From Dyadobacter fermentans (GTDB taxonomy: Bacteria; Bacteroidota; Bacteroidia; Cytophagales; Spirosomataceae): 64,000 nt of DNA. The position numbers and the translations under genes were made by a program. Location: contig NZ_JAHXBN010000011.1 in NCBI RefSeq assembly GCF_019924045.1, positions 434,001 through 498,000 of the forward strand, written 5' to 3'. Positions 33,221 through 41,467 of the stretch are shown piece after piece. The first letter of the stretch is position 1; each line of letters begins with the position of its first letter. Under the pieces are notes generated by a model. The model did no database searches. It was not told the DNA's origin and saw only the letters and a list, made by a program, of their open reading frames with translations.

Positions 33221-36200
33221 TCAGAATGAAATGTCGACACCAAAATTCACCACCTTCTGGATCGGGTACCAGTCGCCCGAGCCTTCGCGGGTTTCGGGGT
33301 CCATATCCACATCTTTGAGTCCGTCCCATGTGAGCAGGTTCATGCCCTGCACGTAAATGCGGAAATTGTCGATACCAATCTTTTTGATCGCCGTTTTAGG
33401 CAGGTTATAGCCTACCTCTACCGTTTTCAGACGGATGTATTTCGAATCATACAAGAACAAGCTGCTATTGCCATTCTTGTTATTGCTATGGTCGCCGAAA
33501 TGCAATGCGGGATACGTTGCGGTCGCTGCGGTTTCGGGCGTCCAGCGTTTCAGGTGCATTGGTTTCACTTTACCATATTTATCCTGGCTGAAAAGCGGAA
33601 AATCATAAACCGCCGCGCCGGACAGCTGCACCGACGCCCGTGATGCCCCTTGAAATAAGGCGCTGAAATCGAAATTCTTGAAGCGGCCTCCTACCGGCAA
33701 ACCGAACATCAGCTCGGGGTTGCGCGGGTTACCCACGGCGGTGCGGTCGCCCAGGTCGTCGATCTTGCCATCATTATTCAGATCCTTATAAATCACATCT
33801 CCCGGCCGCAGCGTACCGAACGATTGGAAGCCGCTGCCGTTGTTCATTGCATTGAGCTGATTGGCCTCTTCCTGGTTGGCTACGAACCGATCGAAAATAT
33901 AATCGAAATGCTCGTCGATGCGCTTGCCGGTGTTAGCCCTTCCGGGTGAAGCATAAGGGATCTCGTTCATGAAAATGATTTTGTTGCGGGCAAAAGTCAT
34001 ATTCGGGCGAACGAAATAGGTAAAGTTCTTACCAATGCTGCCCGTCCAGCCGATCTCGAAATCGAACCCTTTGTTGTTCACAATCCCCGAGTTCAGGAAT
34101 GGAGCGTCTTTGCCGACGATGTCAGGAAAACCCAGCTTGTTGCCGCCCCCCATATTGGTGATAATGTCGTAACGGTGCTCCCGGAAGAGATCGAGCGTCA
34201 ATGTGAGGCGTTTCAGGAATGTCGCGTCAATCCCGATGTTGGTCTTGCGGGCCTTTTCCCAGGTCAGGTTCGGATTGGCCAGATCACCTTCAGAGAGGAA
34301 ACCGCCGGCACCTGAACCGAAATTATCGGTACCAAAGTTGTAATCGCCGTCGCGCCGACCGAAATATTGCAGATAAATGAAGCGCTTGTCGTCGGGAATC
34401 TTGTCACTTCCCACCAAACCAAACGAGCCTCGGATTTTCAGGTTGTTCAGCCAGTTTTGGGTATTGGTCATGAAACGCTCTTTCGTGAGCACCCAGCCAG
34501 CCGCTACGGACGGAAAAAAGCCATAACGCTTACCCTTCGCAAAGTTTTCAGAGCCATTGTAAGCAGCATTCACTTCCAGCAAATAGCGGTCGTCGTACCC
34601 GTACGTGGCTCGCGCGGTAATGCCTTGGTAGCTGAACGGCACCTGGTTGTTGATAACCCGTTTCGACCGGTTGAAAAGCACCATTCCCGTCACATCATGC
34701 AATCCAAAATTCCGCATGTAGTCGAGCTTGGCCTGAAAATAGGCGCGGCTTTCATTGTTATTGTTGCTATACCCGTTCCCGATCGTTTGGTCGATATTGT
34801 ATTTGTTCCCGGACTTGTACGCACCCGTGTAATGCCCAGGCGTACGATAAATGTCGCTTCCCGCAGTAGGAACAAATGTTGCATAACCCGGATATTCGCG
34901 GTAACCTTCCGAATAGGTACCCACTTTACGGTCGATCCAGCCGCCGTCGTTGGCGTCGTAAGAGAACATTCCCTCAATAGCCAGGCCTTTTGTAATAAAA
35001 TTCAGCTTATGCCCCAGCGAAAATGAACCATTGAGATACGTATTCTTCTCATTCAAAAAACCGGTACGGCTGAGCTCTCCGAGAATGTTGAAGCGGTAAA
35101 TCTGGTCCCCATACAGCATTCCGAGCGGGTTATTAGCTTGGAACACCTTGTTGGCGGGATCGTCGTTCGGTTCCACGATGATCGGCAGGTACGAAGGCTG
35201 GGTATTAGCCAGCTCCACAATGCGGGCGGCGGTTGTGCCCGGCGCGTTACGGTCGGTAATGCGGGCGCCGAGGTCCAGTTTAGCGTAGAAATTGTCCGTA
35301 ATGTCGATATCAATGTTCGAGCGGAAATTGTAACGCTTGAACACGGCCTGCGTGCTGTTCGCCGCCAGATCGGTGTGTCGGTAGTTACCATCCTGCTGGA
35401 AGTAGTTGGCCAGGACGAAATACCTGGCCCTCAACGATCCACCGCTAATAGATAAACTGTAATCGTGCTGCACCCCGGGCTTAAATGCATAATCGAAGTA
35501 ATTCCAATTGTAGCCCAGACCGTCGGAATTATCCCCTTTCGCCTTACGGAAATCGGCAATGGCCTGGTCCGAGAACAAGTTCAATGTCGCCGGATCGGCA
35601 TCGGGGTTATCATTTCTTCTTGCTTCATTGTAAAGCATCGCATAGTCCGCCGAACCGAGGTAGGTCGGGAATTTCACCGGTTTGTTGATACCGACCGACG
35701 CTTTGAAGTTCACAGTGGCCTTATCCTGCACTTTTCCGCGTCGGGTTGTGATCAGGATTACACCATTCGCCCCACGCACACCATAAGGCGCTGTGGCCGA
35801 AGCATCTTTCAAAATCGTAAATGTCTCGATCTCCGAAGGCGCGAGGTAATCCATGCTCCGTTCGAGGCCGTCGATGATCACGATCGGCGCCTTGTTTCCA
35901 TAAGTAGCCGTACCGCGGATAAAAATATCGCTGCGGTCTACGCCCGGTTCGCCGCCGCTGAACTGGTTCGCGAACAATCCGGGTAACCTTCCTGCCAGTG
36001 CGTTGGTGATACTCGCCGTCGGGCTTTGTTTCAAATCCTCGGTGGTAATGGTCGCGATCGAGCCGGTAATGGTCGCTTTGCGTTGCGAGCCGTACCCCAC
36101 GATCACGATCTCCTCCAAACCGTTCAAATCTTCTTCAAGCTGAATACTCAGCGTTGTTTGCGAGCCGACTGTCTGTTCTTTTTTGAGATACCCAATAAAA

Positions 36201-36787
36201 GAAACCACCAGCACATCGCCCGCCTCGGCTTCCACCGTAAACTTCCCGCTTGCATCAGCCGACGTTCCTTTATCGGTTCCTTTTACGATCACCGTCGCAC
36301 CCGGCAATGGATTCCCCTTCGCATCGGCAACGGTACCGGTAATTTCACGGATTACCGTCTCAGGCATTGCCGGCACATTAATGTTCGGTACGGGGCCGGC
36401 CCCGTCGTGTTCCTCCTTTTTGTAGACCGCGATTTGCTTACCTATTACCTTATACGTTAGGTCTGTTCCTTTGAGCGCGGCATTCAGGATCGCCGGCACG
36501 GTTTCATTTTTCAGGTTCAGATTAATATTAATTTCCTGCCTTCCCGAAAAAAGATCATCCCTGTAAAATATACGATAACTGGTTTGTTCCTGAATTTGCC
36601 TGAACAGTGTGCCCAGATTTCCGTTCCGGATTTTGACATCCATCCTGCTTTTCTGAGAATACCCCGTTGCATGCACGCTCATCATCCCGATCCATAACAG
36701 TACAACTGTCAGTTTCATGATTCTCAGCAGTTTTGATGGGTGCAATTTTCCCAAAGGGCAATACCCTTTCTGGTCAAATTTTTTCAT
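33221..36787 (-). CDS. SusC/RagA TonB-linked transporter with N-terminal STN signalling domain
   Basis: An 1188-residue outer-membrane transporter. The start at 36787 gives the long basic leader typical of STN-containing SusC proteins (MKKFDQKGY...RIMKLTVVLLW). An STN domain lies at about 48-125 (VKIRNGNLGTLFRQIQEQTS), then a CarboxypepD_reg-like domain near 148-225 (ITGTVADAKGNPLPGATVIV). The TonB plug begins EIVIVGYGSQRKATITGSI, and the barrel ends VVNFGVDISF. The STN domain contacts the FecR-type anti-sigma factor encoded just upstream, so ligand occupancy feeds back on transcription. The 95-bp gap to fecR holds two hairpins. Confidence 0.95.
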   Translation of the reverse strand: MKKFDQKGYCPLGKLHPSKLLRIMKLTVVLLWIGMMSVHATGYSQKSRMDVKIRNGNLGTLFRQIQEQTSYRIFYRDDLFSGRQEININLNLKNETVPAILNAALKGTDLTYKVIGKQIAVYKKEEHDGAGPVPNINVPAMPETVIREITGTVADAKGNPLPGATVIVKGTDKGTSADASGKFTVEAEAGDVLVVSFIGYLKKEQTVGSQTTLSIQLEEDLNGLEEIVIVGYGSQRKATITGSIATITTEDLKQSPTASITNALAGRLPGLFANQFSGGEPGVDRSDIFIRGTATYGNKAPIVIIDGLERSMDYLAPSEIETFTILKDASATAPYGVRGANGVILITTRRGKVQDKATVNFKASVGINKPVKFPTYLGSADYAMLYNEARRNDNPDADPATLNLFSDQAIADFRKAKGDNSDGLGYNWNYFDYAFKPGVQHDYSLSISGGSLRARYFVLANYFQQDGNYRHTDLAANSTQAVFKRYNFRSNIDIDITDNFYAKLDLGARITDRNAPGTTAARIVELANTQPSYLPIIVEPNDDPANKVFQANNPLGMLYGDQIYRFNILGELSRTGFLNEKNTYLNGSFSLGHKLNFITKGLAIEGMFSYDANDGGWIDRKVGTYSEGYREYPGYATFVPTAGSDIYRTPGHYTGAYKSGNKYNIDQTIGNGYSNNNNESRAYFQAKLDYMRNFGLHDVTGMVLFNRSKRVINNQVPFSYQGITARATYGYDDRYLLEVNAAYNGSENFAKGKRYGFFPSVAAGWVLTKERFMTNTQNWLNNLKIRGSFGLVGSDKIPDDKRFIYLQYFGRRDGDYNFGTDNFGSGAGGFLSEGDLANPNLTWEKARKTNIGIDATFLKRLTLTLDLFREHRYDIITNMGGGNKLGFPDIVGKDAPFLNSGIVNNKGFDFEIGWTGSIGKNFTYFVRPNMTFARNKIIFMNEIPYASPGRANTGKRIDEHFDYIFDRFVANQEEANQLNAMNNGSGFQSFGTLRPGDVIYKDLNNDGKIDDLGDRTAVGNPRNPELMFGLPVGGRFKNFDFSALFQGASRASVQLSGAAVYDFPLFSQDKYGKVKPMHLKRWTPETAATATYPALHFGDHSNNKNGNSSLFLYDSKYIRLKTVEVGYNLPKTAIKKIGIDNFRIYVQGMNLLTWDGLKDVDMDPETREGSGDWYPIQKVVNFGVDISF

Positions 36788-36833
36788 AAATTTGATTTGA
36801 CTTTTGTTAATACAATGGTTTAAGGATCACTTG

Positions 36834-36879
36834 CTTGCCGGCAAGTGTGAAGATTCGGGAAACGTTGCCGCGTTTCCCG
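36834..36879. promoter_or_regulatory. Two hairpins between fecR-like gene and susC
   Basis: CGGGAAACG (36856-36864) pairs with CGTTTCCCG (36871-36879) immediately after the FecR stop. Next is a perfect 12-bp palindrome CTTGCCGGCAAG (36834-36845). On the coding (minus) strand no U-tract follows, so they are more likely processing or attenuation structures that let susC/susD be expressed at a different level from the regulators. Confidence 0.55.
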
Positions 36880-36882
36880 TTT

Positions 36883-38022
36883 TTATGGTTTGATAGTGCT
36901 TTCCTCCAATACGTACCTCCTTTCGTTAGGTTGTTGTTTGTAATTGAGCCCGGTAGTCAACGCGAGCACTTTCAATACGTCGCGGACGTCATCTTGAAGA
37001 ATCAGGTCTCCTCCAAATTTAACACCCGCGAGTTTCGGTTGTTTTAGTTCAATATCTACCCGGTAATACCTCGAGAGCTTTTTAATAATTTCAGACAACG
37101 GCGCGACATTCAGAGCCAGATAGCCATCTTTCCAGGAAATATATTGCTGGACGTCGACCTGCTGTGTTTGCAGCACCGCCTGATCCTGATCGAAAACGGC
37201 CCGCGTCCCCGGCGTAATCTGTGTCTTTTTCGAGCCGAAAAGTGTCTGCCGCTGCGTCGTGAGCTCTACGCTGCCCTTGGTGAGCACAGTGGCCGTGTAA
37301 GGATCGTCGTCATAAGCACTTACGTCGAACTCAGTGCCCAGCACTTTTACCTCCATATCTTTGGTATGGACATAAAAAGGTGCATCTTCTGCATGGGCGA
37401 CTGAAAAATATGCCTGGCCTTCGAGGTACACCTCGCGCAGGCCTTTATCGAAATGAGAAGGATAAACCAGCTTTGAGCCGGAGTTCAGCCAAATACGCGT
37501 ACCATCCGCAAGCGTCAGCACCGACCGCTTGCCATAAGGCACGACTAAAGTATTAAACTGCTGATCCCCGGCCACCTGCTGATCTATCGTCGATGAAGAG
37601 TCAACTTGAATGAGCGCACCGCCATCTTTGTATTCCACGCTCGAATTTTCATTCCGCAAGCTGATCACACGTTTGTCGCCAAGGATCAGCTGGGTTTCGT
37701 CGGGTCCGTTCGCGCCGCGGGCAGCGAACTCCTGCATCGTACGAGCGGTATCTTTGTAAAACACGAGATAACCCACACCTGTCAGCAACAGCAGCGTCAC
37801 CGAAGCAGCCGCCGCAATCCAGAAAATGTTGAATGATCTTTGTTTCCTCTGCGAGATAGTTTCACCTACCTGGTTCCAGAGTGCATCCTTTTCATCGGGT
37901 GAAAAGGTTTCGTTACGGAGGGTTTTAAACAGTAGCCTCGCCCGTTCGCCGGCCACCTTTTCCTGTTCGGTCAGGTGCTCCGGATCCGGGGTCGGTTCCT
38001 GCTTGTTCTTTTTTCTTTTCAT
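36883..38022 (-). CDS. FecR-family anti-sigma factor
   Basis: A 379-residue inner-membrane regulator. The N-terminal cytoplasmic part (1-75) binds the sigma factor, one membrane helix follows (SFNIFWIAAAASVTLLLLTG, about 83-103), then the periplasmic FecR domain (VPYGKRSVLTLADGTRIWLN, YLEGQAYFSV) and a C-terminal DUF4974/STN-like domain (VAPLSEIIKKLSRYYRVDIE). It sequesters the ECF sigma factor until the STN domain of SusC reports ligand. Gene order sigma-fecR-susC-susD on one strand is the standard trans-envelope signalling cassette. It begins 93 bp after the sigma gene. Confidence 0.93.
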   Translation of the reverse strand: MKRKKNKQEPTPDPEHLTEQEKVAGERARLLFKTLRNETFSPDEKDALWNQVGETISQRKQRSFNIFWIAAAASVTLLLLTGVGYLVFYKDTARTMQEFAARGANGPDETQLILGDKRVISLRNENSSVEYKDGGALIQVDSSSTIDQQVAGDQQFNTLVVPYGKRSVLTLADGTRIWLNSGSKLVYPSHFDKGLREVYLEGQAYFSVAHAEDAPFYVHTKDMEVKVLGTEFDVSAYDDDPYTATVLTKGSVELTTQRQTLFGSKKTQITPGTRAVFDQDQAVLQTQQVDVQQYISWKDGYLALNVAPLSEIIKKLSRYYRVDIELKQPKLAGVKFGGDLILQDDVRDVLKVLALTTGLNYKQQPNERRYVLEESTIKP

Positions 38023-38115
38023 GGAAGCGCGCTTGTTTAAACTACAAGAGTGCCGCCAGTCACAGATATAGACTTCTGAAAGGATTTATTTTAACAAAAA
38101 ATAGAAAATATTTTA

Positions 38116-38703
38116 TTAACAGCACATTATCAACAAGATAGCCCCAAATTCAAGTTTACCGCGTAGTTGTTTGAGGGCACGGTAAACGAAAGTCCGGCAG
38201 GTAGGAACGGAAATCTGCATAATCGCAGCGATTTCATCGTAATCGAGATCCTGATGAAACCGCAGATATAATATCTCCCGCTGGCGGTCGGGAAGCAGGT
38301 TGATCTCCGCCGCAAGGTGTTGCAGCGTTTCCCGCTCCTTTTCACTGACAATCATCTCTTCTTCAATACTGAAACTAAAGGTATTGATAGCCAGCGAATC
38401 TTCGGTATCCCATCGGTCAAATCGGAGCATCGACGATTTCCGGTGCGCCAGGTGCAGCTTCCTGCGCAGTGATTTGAGGAGATAGAATTTCACATTGGCA
38501 TCCTGGGCCAGGTTTTTTCGGTAGCCGTGCAAATCGATGAAGAGATCATGAATGCAATCTTTGACAAGGTCCCGGTCGGTACTATACCGCATACCGAATG
38601 CATAAAGTACGTCGGCATACTCGTCATAAAGGTCGCTAAACGCATCGGGATCGCCGGAAATGAAGCGTAGCCAGGTGTCCTGATCCGGGTCTGAATGTGT
38701 CAT
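38116..38703 (-). CDS. ECF RNA polymerase sigma-70 factor (Bacteroidota FecI-like)
   Basis: A 195-residue ECF sigma factor. I start it at 38703 (MTHSDPDQDTWLRFI). The frame stays open to 38760, but the extra 19 residues are translated tandem repeat. Region 2 spans about 14-80 (FSDLYDEYADVLYAFGMRYS, DCIHDLFIDL). Region 4 spans about 130-185 (LPDRQREILYLRFHQDLDYDEIA, then VPTCRTFVYRALKQLRG). It should direct the downstream susC/susD genes and possibly itself. A -7-like element (CAAAGTTC on plus, 38708-38715) is too close to the start to be certain. Confidence 0.92.
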   Translation of the reverse strand: MTHSDPDQDTWLRFISGDPDAFSDLYDEYADVLYAFGMRYSTDRDLVKDCIHDLFIDLHGYRKNLAQDANVKFYLLKSLRRKLHLAHRKSSMLRFDRWDTEDSLAINTFSFSIEEEMIVSEKERETLQHLAAEINLLPDRQREILYLRFHQDLDYDEIAAIMQISVPTCRTFVYRALKQLRGKLEFGAILLIMCC

Positions 38704-38730
38704 AGCGCAAAGTTCAATGCTTATTTCCCC

Positions 38731-38795
38731 AAAACGGCTTTTCCAAAACGGCTTTTCCAAAGCGGCTTCTCCGAAACGGCTTCTCCGAAGCGGGG
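38731..38795 (-). repeat. 14-bp tandem array upstream of the sigma gene
   Basis: Units on plus are AAAACGGCTTTTCC twice (38731, 38745), AAAGCGGCTTCTCC (38759), GAAACGGCTTCTCC (38773) and a partial unit (38787). Each unit is nearly self-complementary (AAAA CGGC TTTT), so stacked small hairpins are possible. It occupies the expected -33 region of the sigma gene. Confidence 0.85.
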
Positions 38796-38935
38796 ATTAA
38801 ATTTAATGAGTATCTACGAAAATTATCAAATATCTCCTGTTTCTTCCTCCTATTTTAATACCAGACAATTTGGTGAGACCGGCTGCTTGCCAAGTGCGCA
38901 GATACTTTTTACTTTGCATCAAAAAAGCAATCAAC

Positions 38936-39892
38936 ATGGAACCAGCACTATTGAATGAAGTCCCGTCGCTCGATTTGGCCGATTTCACATCGGGGGATGC
39001 CCAACGGAAGCAGCGGTTTGTCGAAGACCTTGGCGCGGCATTTACCAACATCGGTTTTGTAGCCATTAGAAATCACGGGTTAAGCGATGCGCTGCGTAAT
39101 GAGCTTTACGAAAGTGTAAAGCAATTCTTTTCGCAGCCGGACGAAGTCAAGAAAAAGTACGAGTTCCCTGAGTTGTTCGGACAGCGTGGCTATATCGGCA
39201 AAGGCAAAGAAACGGCAAAAGGTTTCAAAGTAGCCGATTTGAAAGAATTTTACCACGTAGGCCAGCCAGAGCCCTTCGGGCAAATGCCTTCCAATATCTT
39301 CCCCGACGAATTTCCCGATTTCAAGAAATATACGCTCGAAGTTTATCGCACTTTCGAAAATACAGGGAAAACACTGCTACGTGCCATCGCCATTTACCTC
39401 GACCTCCCGGAAGATTATTTTGAGGACAAAGTTAAAAACGGCGACAGCCTGCTTCGCGCATTGCATTACTTCCCTATTCCCAATCCGGAGCTGGTACCGG
39501 AAGGGGCTGTAAGGGCTGCTGCACACGGGGATATCAACCTCATTACCCTGCTGATGGGCGCCAGTGCGGAAGGTCTCGAAGTGCTGCGCCGCGATGGTGA
39601 GTGGATCGCCATTACCGCATTACCCGACCAGATCGTCGTCAACGTAGGTGATATGCTCGACCGGCTGACGAACCATAAGCTCAAATCGACCATTCACCGT
39701 GTGGTAAACCCGCCGCGCGAGAAAATGGGGACTTCGCGCTATTCCATTCCGTTTTTCATGCATCCGCGCGCCGACATGGACCTGACCAGCCTCGAAAGCT
39801 GCGTTACTGTCGAGCAGCCGAAGCTGTATACCAACATGACTGCCGGCGAGTTTCTCGATGAACGTTTGCGGGAGCTCGGTTTGAAAAAATAA
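38936..39892 (+). CDS. 2-oxoglutarate/Fe(II)-dependent oxygenase, isopenicillin-N-synthase family
   Basis: A 318-residue non-haem iron oxygenase. The start at 38936 (MEPALLNEVPSLDLADF) fits the family; 22 further in-frame codons upstream do not. The N-terminal DIOX_N segment is FTNIGFVAIRNHGL. The iron triad is His198-x-Asp200 (AAHGDIN) and His254 (STIHRVV), with Arg268-x-Ser270 (RYS) binding 2-oxoglutarate. Family reactions range from hydroxylation to ring closure; the substrate is unknown and isopenicillin synthesis is not implied. A promoter-like TTG-N20-TACTTTG lies at 38887-38916. The chromate transporter gene follows 12 bp downstream. Confidence 0.9.
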   Translation: MEPALLNEVPSLDLADFTSGDAQRKQRFVEDLGAAFTNIGFVAIRNHGLSDALRNELYESVKQFFSQPDEVKKKYEFPELFGQRGYIGKGKETAKGFKVADLKEFYHVGQPEPFGQMPSNIFPDEFPDFKKYTLEVYRTFENTGKTLLRAIAIYLDLPEDYFEDKVKNGDSLLRALHYFPIPNPELVPEGAVRAAAHGDINLITLLMGASAEGLEVLRRDGEWIAITALPDQIVVNVGDMLDRLTNHKLKSTIHRVVNPPREKMGTSRYSIPFFMHPRADMDLTSLESCVTVEQPKLYTNMTAGEFLDERLRELGLKK

Positions 39893-39904
39893 AAGTACCT
39901 CAGC

Positions 39905-41092
39905 TTGTCTTACCCACCTATCCGTCGATTTCGTTACATCATTTACCTGATGGACATCCTCCTGCTGTCGCTCACGGCATTCGGAGGACCGCAGGTACAC
40001 CTCATGATGATGATCGAGCGGCTGGTGCATAAGCGGCGGTATGTCACAGAAGAAGAGTTACTTGAATTACAGGCCCTTTGCTCGATATTACCCGGCCCAA
40101 GTTCTACGCAGACGGTCACGGCAATAGGCCTGAAAATAGGCGGGCAGCCGCTCGCCTACCTGACGCTGCTCGTATGGTCACTGCCGGCGATGATCCTGAT
40201 GACGCTCGCGGCAATCGGCATCCATTACCTCGAACGGAATGCGATTTCACTCGATTTTACACGGTTTGTGGGCCCCATGGCGGTCGCATTCCTGATGTAC
40301 GGCGCCTCCTCCATTGCCCGGAAAGTGATCCACAACACCCAGGGTTGGACATTCCTCGTCATTTCGACCATCCTTGCGTATATGTACCCGTCACCTTACA
40401 TGACGCCCGTCCTCATTGTCTGCGGGGGTGTGGCGTCGTCGCTTAATTTCAAAAAGCACGAAAAGATGGAGAAGGCAGAGATCCGCATCAAATGGCGGCC
40501 TATTATTTTCTGGATCTCCGTGCTGATTACCGCGGCTATTATCGGTAAGATCACCAACTCATTGCCCGTCAGGCTTTTCGAGAACTTCTACCGCAACGGC
40601 AGCCTCGTTTTCGGCGGCGGGCAGGTACTGATCCCCATTTTGTACAACGAATTTGTGGAGTTCAAGCATTACCTGACCGAGCAGGAGTTCCTTGCGGGGA
40701 TGGCACTCACGCAGGTCGTACCCGGGCCGGTATTCTCCATCGCCACGTTTGTCGGAAGTGTGTCACTCCAATCCAACGGCTGGTTTGGCCAGATTGTCGG
40801 TGGGTTTGTAGCAACGGCCGGTATCTTCCTGCCGGGCACTTTCTTCATCTTTTTTGCCTATCCTTTCTGGGACCAGCTGAAACGCTACCGCGGCATTCGC
40901 GCCTCGCTCGAAGGCATCCACGCTGCCAGCTGCGGCCTTACCATCGCCGCAGCTATTTCGCTCTTTCAACCGATGACGACCAGCATTCAGCCTGTGGCAA
41001 CGGTTATCGCCACATTGCTGGTCGTCGCATTTGGGAAGGTACCTTCGTATCTGATCATTTTGGCCGGGTTGTTGCTGGGGCTGGTGTTTTGA
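39905..41092 (+). CDS. chrA: Chromate transporter (CHR family, two-domain ChrA)
   Basis: A 395-residue inner-membrane protein with two homologous CHR halves. Half one has AFGGPQVHLMMM and the LPGPSSTQ motif (about 26-63). Half two has VFGGGQVLIPILYNEF and QVVPGPVFSIATFVG. Around ten to twelve membrane segments are apparent. Full-length ChrA proteins export chromate, driven by the membrane potential (established for the family); sulphate-like anions may be other substrates. I use a TTG start at 39905, 12 bp after the oxygenase stop; ATG at 39950 is the alternative but would cut a conserved-looking basic leader (PPIRRFRYIIYL). Confidence 0.88.
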   Translation: MSYPPIRRFRYIIYLMDILLLSLTAFGGPQVHLMMMIERLVHKRRYVTEEELLELQALCSILPGPSSTQTVTAIGLKIGGQPLAYLTLLVWSLPAMILMTLAAIGIHYLERNAISLDFTRFVGPMAVAFLMYGASSIARKVIHNTQGWTFLVISTILAYMYPSPYMTPVLIVCGGVASSLNFKKHEKMEKAEIRIKWRPIIFWISVLITAAIIGKITNSLPVRLFENFYRNGSLVFGGGQVLIPILYNEFVEFKHYLTEQEFLAGMALTQVVPGPVFSIATFVGSVSLQSNGWFGQIVGGFVATAGIFLPGTFFIFFAYPFWDQLKRYRGIRASLEGIHAASCGLTIAAAISLFQPMTTSIQPVATVIATLLVVAFGKVPSYLIILAGLLLGLVF

Positions 41093-41170
41093 TGGGCATT
41101 TTAGCCAGAGAACGGGAAAGGTTATGTATATTTACTTAGACTTCATTCAATAACTTAATACGGGCGGTAT

Positions 41171-41431
41171 ATGCTTTTGGAACTCAATGATAACGTAATC
41201 AAAAGTACCGGGCTCTCCGAGCAGGAGTTGAGGATCGAACTGGCGGTGCGGCTGTATGAAGATGGTAAAATTACTGTCGGTCAAGGCGGAACCATGACCG
41301 GACTGGGTAGCATTCGCTTCCAGCAGGAACTCGGAAAACGTGAAATTGCCTGGCACTACGATGTTGAAGATTTACACGCCGATCTAGAAACATTAAAAAA
41401 TTATCCGAAAAAGGAGCTTCAAAAAATGTGA
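41171..41431 (+). CDS. UPF0175 family small protein
   Basis: An 86-residue protein matching UPF0175: SEQELRIELAVRLYEDGKITVGQG near the N-terminus and SIRFQQELGKREIAWHYDVEDL. Members are small helical DNA-binding-like proteins, often placed beside PIN-domain or DUF3368 toxins as antitoxins. Here no toxin gene is adjacent; the next gene is a secreted hydrolase whose first possible ATG follows the stop directly. A weak -7 (TATATTTA, 41127-41134) lies 37 bp upstream. Confidence 0.8.
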   Translation: MLLELNDNVIKSTGLSEQELRIELAVRLYEDGKITVGQGGTMTGLGSIRFQQELGKREIAWHYDVEDLHADLETLKNYPKKELQKM

Positions 41432-41467
41432 ATGAATTATAGTATCAGCATAAGTTTCCCAAACCCA

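Noticed and set aside
38704..38760. N-terminal extension of the sigma factor
   Set aside because: The extra 19 codons are translated 14-bp repeat; family alignment begins at MTHSDPDQ.
38936..39892. Isopenicillin N synthase paired with the beta-lactamase as a beta-lactam cluster
   Set aside because: The family name is broad, the genes are 30 kb apart, and no non-ribosomal peptide synthetase is present.
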